Program-made: the position numbers and the translations under genes
Notes under the pieces: model-generated
The model's input: the letters and a program-made list of their open reading frames with translations, nothing else
Database searches by the model: none
What the model was told of the DNA's origin: nothing
Shown: positions 6,177 to 12,222 of the stretch, piece by piece
How positions within the stretch are numbered: position 1 is the stretch's first letter
Layout of the letters: every line of letters begins with the position of its first letter
Virus record (IMG/VR): IMGVR_UViG_3300050821_002969
Coordinates: 64,001 to 103,362 of that record
From: a virus
Strand: one strand, 5' to 3'
Length of the DNA: 39,362 bases

Positions 6177-6804
6177 TGGATTTTTCCTCTTCCGCAAAAC
6201 GCTTTGCGGCTACGGCAAACACTTTAATGTATTCACCGTATTCCTTAATCTCTGCCGCGCTATAACCCTCCATGCGCCCAATCGCCTTGTACTTTTTTTG
6301 CCATTCGGTAATCGTTCTAACGTGGCAGCCAATAGCAATTTCGTTAAAAGACGCCAGCGTTAGCGAGTGGCGAGTACCCTGAATATAGAGCGGAGACTTA
6401 ACCCAAGCGTTGCCGTACACCCAAGCGTTGCCGGACACCTGAGCGTCGCCGTACACCTGAGCGTTGCCGGACACCTGAGCGTCGCCGGACACCTGAGCGT
6501 TGCCGTACACCTGAGCGTAGCCGGACACCCGAGCGTTGCCGGACACCTGAGCGTTGCCGGACACCTGAGCGTTGCCGTACACCTGAGCGTAGCCGAACAC
6601 CCGAGCGTTGCCGGACACCTGAGCGTTGCCGTACACCTGAGCGTAGCCGGACACCCGAGCGTAGCCGGACACTATTCCTCCAATTAATGCCGTAGCGGCG
6701 GCATAGCTTGTCTCAAAAACCCACCCATTACCGTTAGCGTGTTGTTTCCATTGCTCTGGTTTGGTGGACGGGAATAACGCAATTACTTGTTCTATGGTTT
6801 TCAT
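6169..6804 (-). CDS. hexapeptide-repeat left-handed beta-helix protein
   Basis: A 211-residue protein. Residues about 45-133 are a run of about 15 six-residue repeats of the form [YS]-G-[NDY]-A-[QRW]-V, a pattern that folds as a left-handed parallel beta-helix. It is flanked by an N-terminal domain (MKTIEQVIALFPST...GWVFET) and a C-terminal domain (PLYIQGTRHSL..EIAIGCHVRTITEWQKKY) that accompany such repeats in other phage proteins. No transferase catalytic residues are evident. The role is unknown; binding or scaffolding is possible. At the DNA level the repeats are near-identical 18-mers, so copy number may vary. Confidence 0.7.
   Translation of the reverse strand: MKTIEQVIALFPSTKPEQWKQHANGNGWVFETSYAAATALIGGIVSGYARVSGYAQVYGNAQVSGNARVFGYAQVYGNAQVSGNAQVSGNARVSGYAQVYGNAQVSGDAQVSGNAQVYGDAQVSGNAWVYGNAWVKSPLYIQGTRHSLTLASFNEIAIGCHVRTITEWQKKYKAIGRMEGYSAAEIKEYGEYIKVFAVAAKRFAEEEKSNG
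6395..6675. repeat. 18-bp coding tandem repeats
   Basis: About 15 tandem copies of an 18-base unit (consensus on the + strand GCGTTGCCGGACACCTGA, with TAC and TAG variants) that encode the hexapeptide repeats. High identity between units suggests recent expansion or homogenisation by recombination or slippage. Confidence 0.85.
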
Positions 6805-6995
6805 TAGCGCACCATCCTTTTTGAAGCTTGCGCATCCAGAAATGCATCAAACGAGCGGTAATGAACACGATTACCGTGGGCAATCGCTAGCGCGTTAGGA
6901 TGCTGGTTGAACATGGCTTTGTCGGCCATAGCACGCAATGCGCGATGCTCCGAAGTTTGCAGTGCTTCGTTTAACTTCAATCCGAGGTAAGTCAT
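6804..6995 (-). CDS. hypothetical helical protein (63 aa)
   Basis: Unrecognised 63-residue protein with a helical N-terminal half (LNEALQTSEHRALRAMADKAMF) and a basic C-terminus (SKRMVR). The start is the ATG in TAATG with GGAGGTAA upstream, and its stop overlaps the repeat-protein start, so it is co-translated with its neighbours. Confidence 0.6.
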   Translation of the reverse strand: MTYLGLKLNEALQTSEHRALRAMADKAMFNQHPNALAIAHGNRVHYRSFDAFLDAQASKRMVR

Positions 6996-7180
6996 TATTG
7001 TTTACCTCCGAGAAAAGCGCTCATGCTAAAACGCGGTTTGTTGCCGTCCAGCACGGTCAAATAGTTTTCGGTTTGTGGACCGTAAACCATATAGGTGCGG
7101 CTAGCGGGAATGGTTTGAACTGAGAAAACTACCGGCTTACTGCGGTAGGGCGGATTCGGATTTTTCCATGCGACAAACAT
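6995..7180 (-). CDS. hypothetical small protein (61 aa), first gene of the - strand unit
   Basis: The frame is open up to 7294, but ATG at 7180 (MFVAWKNPNPPYRSK) has GGAGAAC seven bases upstream and matches the start pattern of its neighbours. The sequence is beta-rich (VVFSVQTIPASRTYMVYGP). It is the first gene of the leftward polycistron, so its promoter should lie in 7181-7284. No family recognised. Confidence 0.6.
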   Translation of the reverse strand: MFVAWKNPNPPYRSKPVVFSVQTIPASRTYMVYGPQTENYLTVLDGNKPRFSMSAFLGGKQ

Positions 7181-7284
7181 TTTTGTTCTCCATGCTGCGG
7201 ATTGTGTTGCTTGCGAGATAGACGCGGGAGTATTGCGTAAGGTTGCAAGGTAAAAATTACTAGTCTGTGGACGGAACTTTACAA
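7181..7284. promoter_or_regulatory. divergent intergenic region, probable promoters
   Basis: The leftward early-type operon and the rightward 7285-9854 genes both start from this 104-base region, so it should carry divergent promoters. Only weak matches are visible (for example TTGTAA and TAGTAA on the - strand, 16 bases apart). No operator repeats stand out. Confidence 0.3.
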
Positions 7285-7458
7285 ATGATTTCAAATCACA
7301 TAGTTAATAGACCGCGACCGCAATTACCAGATAGAATGCTCACGTTGCAGGACATAATTTATTACTACAACGATCTAGCTTGCTGGAAAGCGGACAAAGC
7401 AGAAGCAATCCTAGGCGGCGTATCGGATAGCTCGTGCCAATTAAATAATAAGAAATAA
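7285..7458 (+). CDS. N-terminal part of metallopeptidase-like paralog 3, or separate small protein
   Basis: Open frame of 57 residues (MISNHIVNRPRPQLPDRMLTLQDIIYYYNDLACWKADKAEAILGG...) with no ribosome site. It stops at 7458, inside the region where the next frame (7499-7810) must begin. One base fewer in the A-rich stretch 7446-7457 would join the two frames. I therefore think this is the front of a single interrupted gene. Alternatively it is an independent small gene, possibly leaderless. Confidence 0.4.
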   Translation: MISNHIVNRPRPQLPDRMLTLQDIIYYYNDLACWKADKAEAILGGVSDSSCQLNNKK

Positions 7459-7498
7459 AGTTGGCCCCAAGGAATACGAATTAGACGTTTGTCCGTTA

Positions 7499-7810
7499 GT
7501 GGACGAGCGTATTTTGGAGGCCCACAAAAAGGCTGGGAGAATCGAAGGTTCCACGCTGGACCTAGTTCAATCTATTATCGCGCACGAACTTGGGCATTTC
7601 GTGGCGCACATTACCAAGTGTCCCACCCACAACCAGTCAACATTCGACAAGATTCCGGTAACCATTAACGGGGAAGCTGCCGTGGTTGGCGTATCGGTGC
7701 CAGCAGAAATTAAGGCATGGACGTTGGCGGGAGAGATTTTGGGAGACAAATTAAACCAAAAACTTAGGACTGCGGCTACGGCTACTTATCTAATGGGTAG
7801 GGCCGCTTGA
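7499..7810 (+). CDS. HExxH mini-metallopeptidase-like protein, paralog 3 (probably frameshifted)
   Basis: The body contains IIAHELGHFVAHITKCPTHN and, further on, PAEIKAWTLAGEILGDKL. This matches paralog 2 (HELGHFVATVFNDPTHN, EEKAWELGEIINPKL). The GTG at 7499 lacks a ribosome site. Homology to paralog 2 continues upstream of it in the same frame (EYELDVCPLVDERILEA versus HYTITLRPKVDGPILEA), back to at least 7466 where no start codon exists. The true gene therefore probably begins at 7285 and is broken by a single extra base near 7446-7457, or depends on frameshifting. It lies on the opposite strand from its paralogs. Confidence 0.55.
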   Translation: MDERILEAHKKAGRIEGSTLDLVQSIIAHELGHFVAHITKCPTHNQSTFDKIPVTINGEAAVVGVSVPAEIKAWTLAGEILGDKLNQKLRTAATATYLMGRAA

Positions 7811-7839
7811 CTTTGTTCGGGGCGTGGCGTTAGATTAGG

Positions 7840-8150
7840 TGCAGTGAGTTTGTGGGCGTGATCGTTTCTTGAACCGGGACGGTCCCCCACAAACCATAAT
7901 TCACCGGTTCAAATGTCATTCCTCGAACAATTCGATCCAATGCCCTTGCAGCCGGAAAGCTGTCTAGCCAAGTAGGATTGTGCCTGCAAGGGTAGATCGG
8001 TGCCAATAGGCGCGTGAGCCGTGAGCCATCGTTAGGGGATTCGACTTCTGCGGGAGCCGAAAATAGCCAAGCAACACTTCACGCTGCAAAGCGACCGACG
8101 ATGACGGCATACCGTTATTGCGCTGGCAGAGAATAGGTGTTTCACCCAAT
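7840..8150 (+). ncRNA. candidate structured RNA with H-type pseudoknot
   Basis: The gene-free stretch 7811-8221 folds well on paper. GTTTGTGGG (7848-7856) pairs with CCCACAAAC (7886-7894). The loop segment TTGAACCGG (7869-7877) pairs with CCGGTTCAA (7904-7912), so two 9-bp helices interlock as an H-type pseudoknot. Next come TCGAA/TTCGA (7923-7935) and CCCTTGCAG (7943-7951) with CTGCAAGGG (7984-7992). Then follows a nested set: GGTGCC (7999-8004) with GGCATACC (8106-8113), CATCGT (8027-8032) with ACGATG (8098-8103), and inside them CGCT-GCAA-AGCG (8082-8093), a GNRA-loop hairpin. GGTG-TTT-CACC closes at 8146. The strand is assumed from the neighbours. It does not match tRNA, and I see no group I P7 core. 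Confidence 0.45.
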
Positions 8151-8221
8151 CTTTGCTGTCTCCCTCTGAATCGGGCATGACTAGAAACAAAGTCAAAAGC
8201 TAAACAAAACGCGGAGGGACT

Positions 8222-8320
8222 ATGAATAAGCTCGAAAAGATTTACGAATCCTACTGCAAGTGGTGCGAATCTCTTGGTATTAAACCAGCGCCATTTGTGG
8301 AGTGGTTATTCTTGAAATGA
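8222..8320 (+). CDS. hypothetical mini-protein (32 aa)
   Basis: A 32-residue frame with a strong ribosome site (GCGGAGGGA, about five bases before ATG). The peptide has two cysteines in YCKWC and an aromatic C-terminus (FVEWLFLK). It precedes a small gene in the same orientation and follows the structured RNA candidate. Real translation is likely from the ribosome site; function unknown. Confidence 0.5.
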   Translation: MNKLEKIYESYCKWCESLGIKPAPFVEWLFLK

Positions 8321-8330
8321 AGAGGGGAAC

Positions 8331-8618
8331 ATGAAACCAGAAACACAAGCAACGATTGAACGAATAGTCCAAGCTACCGGCACATCTGCATTACGTGCGG
8401 CGGCACAGATTATCCTAGACCATTTACCAAAAGGCGAAATGGAGGAAGGCGAGGAAAAGAAAATCTACGATGGCATCCTGCTTTCTTCTAACGATACCAA
8501 CAAGGCATTCACTGCGGCCATGGTTATAAGTGGCGTATTGGAATCCTATCAAGCGCACAAGCAAGCGGCAATGAATCAATTCGCTGAGATTGCTACGCAG
8601 AAAGCGGGGAATTGCTGA
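8331..8618 (+). CDS. hypothetical helical protein (95 aa)
   Basis: Unrecognised, predicted all-helical (ATIERIVQATGTSALRAAAQIILDHL; KQAAMNQFAEIATQK). AGAGGGGAAC precedes the ATG. It ends one base before the next gene's ATG, so the two are coupled. It lies in a small rightward cluster that ends with the recombinase and an endonuclease. Confidence 0.65.
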   Translation: MKPETQATIERIVQATGTSALRAAAQIILDHLPKGEMEEGEEKKIYDGILLSSNDTNKAFTAAMVISGVLESYQAHKQAAMNQFAEIATQKAGNC

Positions 8619-8849
8619 ATGAGCACAGACCTAATCGAAGGAACAAACGGCGTTTATCTCACACGATTCTATGGCGGGGAAAAGCGTGGTGTTTGCTATC
8701 AATTGGCCACCAAAGACGATAGTGGAGATTACAAATATCTCCAATTTACCGATTCACAAATGGACGATATCTGCCTCTCGTATCGCGCCTCGCGGGAAGA
8801 AATGCTGGCCAACCGAAAGGCTATTGTGGAGAAAGTATGCGGTTCCTAA
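8619..8849 (+). CDS. hypothetical protein (76 aa) upstream of the recombinase
   Basis: Unrecognised 76-residue protein. The first half looks beta-rich (GVYLTRFYGGEKRGVCYQLAT), the second half helical (YRASREEMLANRKAIVEKV). It directly follows the previous stop and overlaps the recombinase start by thirteen bases. The position suggests a small accessory or regulator, but no DNA-binding motif is evident. Confidence 0.65.
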   Translation: MSTDLIEGTNGVYLTRFYGGEKRGVCYQLATKDDSGDYKYLQFTDSQMDDICLSYRASREEMLANRKAIVEKVCGS

Positions 8850-9427
8850 CTCGCGAACAACTCCGCGCATTGCTGGAGGCGGCCAAGGCGGAGCCAAGAG
8901 AACATCTGTTGATTCTTTTGGCTTATGCCCACGGCTTGCGAAGCACAGAAGCGGTTAACGTCTGGCTTGGACCAACTACTGCGCGTATCAAGACAATCAA
9001 AAACGGCAAAGTATCCAGTGTGCCAGCGCCGTATATTGAGTCAAACACGCTTATCGTGCAAAGGTTAAAGGGGAGCGAATGCACGCGGCAGCCGTTAGTA
9101 ACTAATCCCGACCCACTATTCGACGAAGTGGGGTTGCTGGCCGGTTTGCCCAATGGCAGATTGTTTCCTGATTGGACAAGACATGACTTCAACAACCTAA
9201 TGCGTGCTTACGGCAAACGCGGCGTGATTCCACAATACCTAGCGCATCCTCACGCTTTGAAGCGTAGCATTGGTAAGCACATGGTACGCGGGGCCGGATT
9301 GGAGAATACCAGCGTATACCTTGGTCATAAAAACTGGAATAGCACCAAAAGTTACGCAAAGTCAACCGATGCTGAAGCATCGCAAGCAATGACTGAAGCA
9401 GTATTTGGCCGCGAGGAGGCGGCGTAA
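8837..9427 (+). CDS. tyrosine recombinase (integrase family), catalytic domain only
   Basis: A 196-residue protein with the layout of the phage integrase catalytic domain: AYAHGLRSTEAV with catalytic Arg about residue 35, HPHALKRSIGKHM with the HxLKR box about 139-143, YLGHKNW with His about 164, and nucleophile Tyr about 173 in KSYAK. All expected positions are filled, so it may be active. It lacks the N-terminal arm- and core-binding domains of full-size integrases (usually 300-400 residues). It could act in genome integration, dimer resolution or inversion. GGAGAAAGT precedes the ATG. No attachment-site repeat was identified nearby. Confidence 0.85.
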   Translation: MRFLTREQLRALLEAAKAEPREHLLILLAYAHGLRSTEAVNVWLGPTTARIKTIKNGKVSSVPAPYIESNTLIVQRLKGSECTRQPLVTNPDPLFDEVGLLAGLPNGRLFPDWTRHDFNNLMRAYGKRGVIPQYLAHPHALKRSIGKHMVRGAGLENTSVYLGHKNWNSTKSYAKSTDAEASQAMTEAVFGREEAA

Positions 9428-9431
9428 AATA

Positions 9432-9854
9432 TTGGTGGCCTGGAAAATAGAATTACCGCCAGAGAAACAATGCATGGGCTGCGGAGTCCGGTTTAGGGGC
9501 AGAAAGAATAAACTTTACTGTTCGTCGAAATGCGGCACGCTCCACGGGGATTACGACAATGGATTCTCTTTCTCTAAATATCCAGGATTATCAACTGGAA
9601 CGATTGGGGCAATTGGCGAACTTATGGTTTCCGCTGATTTGTTGATGAAGGGATACGAGGTTTTCCGCTCCGTTTCCGCTACTTGTTCTTGTGATTTGGC
9701 CATCCTTAAAAACGGTAAATTCCTTAGAATAGAGGTTAGGTCTGGCTACAAAATTAAATCTGGAGAGCTTCGTTATCTCGGAAAAGTGCGAGCAGACCAC
9801 GTAGCCATAGTTTTCAAAAACGAAATAGAATATAGCCCAAAACTACCGGATTGA
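9432..9854 (+). CDS. PD-(D/E)XK-like endonuclease with Zn-finger N-terminus (mobile endonuclease family)
   Basis: About 140 residues. The N-terminus carries a treble-clef-like zinc site (CMGCGVRFRGRKNKLYCSSKC). The rest matches the small group-I-intron-type PD-(D/E)XK endonuclease layout: GAIGELMVSADLLMKGYEVFRSVS with a helix Glu, then SATCSCDLAILKNGKFLRIEVRSGY with the Asp and Glu of the D...ExK-like site (here EVR), followed by VRADHVAIVF. AGGAGG (9414-9419) favours the TTG at 9432 or GTG at 9435, although TTG at 9405 is also in frame. Its end overlaps the convergent - strand gene by twelve bases. It is likely a free-standing homing-type nuclease. Confidence 0.6.
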   Translation: MVAWKIELPPEKQCMGCGVRFRGRKNKLYCSSKCGTLHGDYDNGFSFSKYPGLSTGTIGAIGELMVSADLLMKGYEVFRSVSATCSCDLAILKNGKFLRIEVRSGYKIKSGELRYLGKVRADHVAIVFKNEIEYSPKLPD

Positions 9855-10301
9855 CGTTTCTTCTTTTGGCCTTAGAGAAATAAACTCCCTATATGCCATA
9901 ATTTTTGATTTTATGGTTGGAATCATAGTGTTTATCGAATACCCATAAACTATCAACAAGCTTCTTTCGCCGTTTCCGTTGGTTTGTTCGAGGGCTTTTT
10001 TAAGTAATTTGCAGCCAATCTCTATGTTTAGCCGTGGTTCTAGTAGTTCTACCTGTTTTTGTCTGTAACCTTCATTGCGGGCTGCATCAGAACCTATCTG
10101 TAATAAGCCTAGGCGGCTTTCTGGCGCATTATTTCTACTTAATGCTGGGTTGTACTGCTGTGGGTCCATGGATTGCTCTACGAGGGCTGGATTAAAGCTA
10201 GATAGGGTATCTACAATTGCCAGCACAAACTCTGGAGGCAACCCCTCTGTCGTAGCAATGTCGGCTACCAGTGCGCAAAGTTCGTTTTTCTGATAAATCA
10301 C
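9843..10301 (-). CDS. lytic transglycosylase (SLT)-like protein without the catalytic Glu
   Basis: A 152-residue protein aligning by eye with the soluble lytic transglycosylase domain: PEFVLAIVDTLSSFNPAL (family: 'vlAvi.qES.fnP.a'), SRLGLLQIGSDAARNEGY ('GlmQi.p.ta...g'), LLEPRLNIEIGCKLLKKAL ('lfdp..Ni.lG..yL..ll'). At the catalytic Glu-Ser position the sequence reads Leu-Ser, so the acid catalyst appears lost. It is the last gene of the late block, next to the internal virion genes, so a structural role in the ejection apparatus is plausible. Alternatively it is inactive or uses another acid. Confidence 0.6.
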   Translation of the reverse strand: MIYQKNELCALVADIATTEGLPPEFVLAIVDTLSSFNPALVEQSMDPQQYNPALSRNNAPESRLGLLQIGSDAARNEGYRQKQVELLEPRLNIEIGCKLLKKALEQTNGNGERSLLIVYGYSINTMIPTIKSKIMAYREFISLRPKEETSIR

Positions 10302-10480
10302 TCGCTTAAGTGTGGCGCAATCGCTTCCCCAAGTAAATCTAGGGCGTATTGCGTGAATGTAAGTTTGTTGTTTTCATTTAGATAAACAACGACCTCATCG
10401 TCAGAAATCCTCATAGACATTATCATGTCTGGGTCTATCTCGTATTGACACGAAAGCTCTTGGTCTTCGTCACTCATCAT
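10298..10480 (-). CDS. hypothetical acidic protein (60 aa)
   Basis: A 60-residue very acidic protein (MMSDEDQELSCQYEIDPDMIMS...). It overlaps its upstream gene by eleven bases and its downstream gene by four. The second half (VVVYLNENNKLTFTQYALDLLGEAIAPHL) predicts strand-strand-helix. Located among internal virion genes; unknown role. Confidence 0.6.
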   Translation of the reverse strand: MMSDEDQELSCQYEIDPDMIMSMRISDDEVVVYLNENNKLTFTQYALDLLGEAIAPHLSE

Positions 10481-12218
10481 CTTTGGTAAACGCGGCTAGA
10501 TTTTTGGAACCGTGATATGACTTGTTGCGCTCTATCTTTTGCGCGGCTTGTTCGCGTGCTCCCTTAACTACGTTGGCGCGACTTTCCACTTTGGTCTTTT
10601 GGGCAGATATTTCCTCTGGAGTAGAACCCTCCCAAATTATGTCCGTACCCCGTTCGGGGATGTTGATTTTATATCCCGGAGTACGAGGCATAAAAGCATT
10701 GGTTGGCGGTGGCACGCTTGGACCCTGAAGCGAGACATGCAAACCAGTGTCGCCACGATCTTTCAATAATTGCCATCCCGCCCTAATATCATTGTCCCTT
10801 GGATCGCCTAGCAACGCACGCTTGCCGCGTACCAACGAAGCCTCGGCTGCGCGATATGGAGTAGGAGCCACGTCGCCAAGCGGGATTGCCGCTTTGCCGC
10901 GAGCCTGTTGCCATCGGCGCTCCATGGTGTCTGCTACGTCCCTCAATTGGCCGTTCCTAGTCTTAATCTCGGCAACATTTACCCCCAGCCTATCGCCTAC
11001 ACGGTTCTGTAGTTCCCCATATAAAACCTTGCGAATCGAGCTAGCCTCTCTACGCAATTCAGTTTCCGCCCCGACGGCCGCTTCGGATGGCAATCCCCCT
11101 TTGCCGCGCTCATAGTTTTTGAATAACATATCATTCAAATCGTTGAGCCTAGTGTCTAATTGACGCAGAGTTGCGGTACCAGTGTCTTGGTTGTATGCAC
11201 CTTGGTAGTTGGGGATTCTAGCCTTTGCCATTACTTCTACGTCTTGAACTGGGGCAAGTATATCTCGTTGGTAAAGCGAATGGAATTTATCAGCAGTTTG
11301 CATAGATAAATCAATCAAATCGCGTCTACCCTTTGGCTCTAGTCCGGTTTCTTGGGAGGTACCAATTAAATATGGCAGGTTCGATTTAAGCTCTTTGTCG
11401 AACTTCGCATAGTCGTTCCGCGCGGCATCGCCTTCCGCTCCAGATAACGCAACCTCTTCTGGTGGGTTGACTGCTCTAACCAGTAAATCGGCAGGTGTTT
11501 TGACATACTTGTTTTCCTGTGCCATTCTGACGGCATCAAATACTTCTGGGGTCCAGTGTGTGATCTGCCCTACTGGCAGCCCAAATAGGGTTGCCACTCC
11601 GGCAGACTCTAATGCTTGACTCGGAGTTGCTCCATGAGTTAATGCGACCCCACCAGCTACCGCACCCTGACGCATGGATTGCATCCCAAGTTCAAGCGCC
11701 CTCTGCACTTTTGGGGCAGTTTCTAAGGCTTTGTGAATCTTGCCAACCATCAGATATTTATCGCCCAGCGTTAACCCCTTAAGCGCTTCGTCGCCCAAAA
11801 CAAACTCGCCAACACCTTCTAGTCCAGCCCCTAGCGCCTCTCCTGTCCCTTCTGGCGTATTGGGATTAATGTCTGTATTAATAGGATTTTCTGTCTTTTC
11901 TGGTAATCCTTGAAGGTGCGCTAAATTGATCGCGGAACCAACGGTTCCCGTTGGCCCAAATTGCCCAGCGGCGTGTACCGTGGAGGCTAGCGCTTTGCCG
12001 ATTCCAGCAGGAATACCACTTGCGGCTTGTCCAAGCTGTTCTGGATCGGACAAGTTTACTGGTGATTGGTCGGTATTTTTGTTACCTAAGTTTAACGGCG
12101 GCGGAATCGGACGCGATGCCGCTTGATCCCAAATATCTCCATCTCCAGATTGTGGTTGCGGTGGTTGCGGTGTCGTAGTCTGCAGTCTTGTTGCTGCATC
12201 GTCCCAAATATCGCTCAT
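10470..12218 (-). CDS. putative internal virion / ejection protein (582 aa)
   Basis: A 582-residue protein starting MSDIWDDAATRLQ and repeating the DIWDQAASRP motif at about residue 28. Such repeated 'DIWDxA' leaders are typical of large phage internal proteins. A Pro-rich N-terminus is followed by Gly/Ala-rich possibly membrane-active segments (GEALGAGLEGVGEFVLG, GAVAGGVALTHG) and long charged helices (LRREASSIRKVLYGELQNRVGDRLG). It sits with the lysozyme-like and Gln/Ala-rich coiled-coil genes, the usual neighbourhood of podovirus ejection proteins. No enzymatic domain recognised; assigned from context. Confidence 0.5.
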   Translation of the reverse strand: MSDIWDDAATRLQTTTPQPPQPQSGDGDIWDQAASRPIPPPLNLGNKNTDQSPVNLSDPEQLGQAASGIPAGIGKALASTVHAAGQFGPTGTVGSAINLAHLQGLPEKTENPINTDINPNTPEGTGEALGAGLEGVGEFVLGDEALKGLTLGDKYLMVGKIHKALETAPKVQRALELGMQSMRQGAVAGGVALTHGATPSQALESAGVATLFGLPVGQITHWTPEVFDAVRMAQENKYVKTPADLLVRAVNPPEEVALSGAEGDAARNDYAKFDKELKSNLPYLIGTSQETGLEPKGRRDLIDLSMQTADKFHSLYQRDILAPVQDVEVMAKARIPNYQGAYNQDTGTATLRQLDTRLNDLNDMLFKNYERGKGGLPSEAAVGAETELRREASSIRKVLYGELQNRVGDRLGVNVAEIKTRNGQLRDVADTMERRWQQARGKAAIPLGDVAPTPYRAAEASLVRGKRALLGDPRDNDIRAGWQLLKDRGDTGLHVSLQGPSVPPPTNAFMPRTPGYKINIPERGTDIIWEGSTPEEISAQKTKVESRANVVKGAREQAAQKIERNKSYHGSKNLAAFTKDDE

Positions 12219-12222
12219 AAAA

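Noticed and set aside
6395-6675. CRISPR-like array because of regular repeats
   Set aside because: Repeats are 18 bases, contiguous, without unique spacers, and in frame in a protein.
6367-6687. Long + strand frame over the tandem repeats (SVAGHLSVAVHL pattern)
   Set aside because: It is the complement of the hexapeptide gene; the periodicity keeps several frames open. No ribosome site, and it opposes the operon.
7981-8110. tmRNA-like text (GGGGATTCGAC and a pseudoknot nearby)
   Set aside because: No tRNA-like acceptor ends, no CCA, no resume codon followed by a short tag frame ending in Ala-Ala, and GGTTCAAAT at 7906 does not form a T-arm. Treated as an unknown structured RNA.
7964-8149. 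Minus-strand 61-residue frame in the structured region
   Set aside because: No ribosome site, opposite to neighbours, and overlaps the paired RNA segments.
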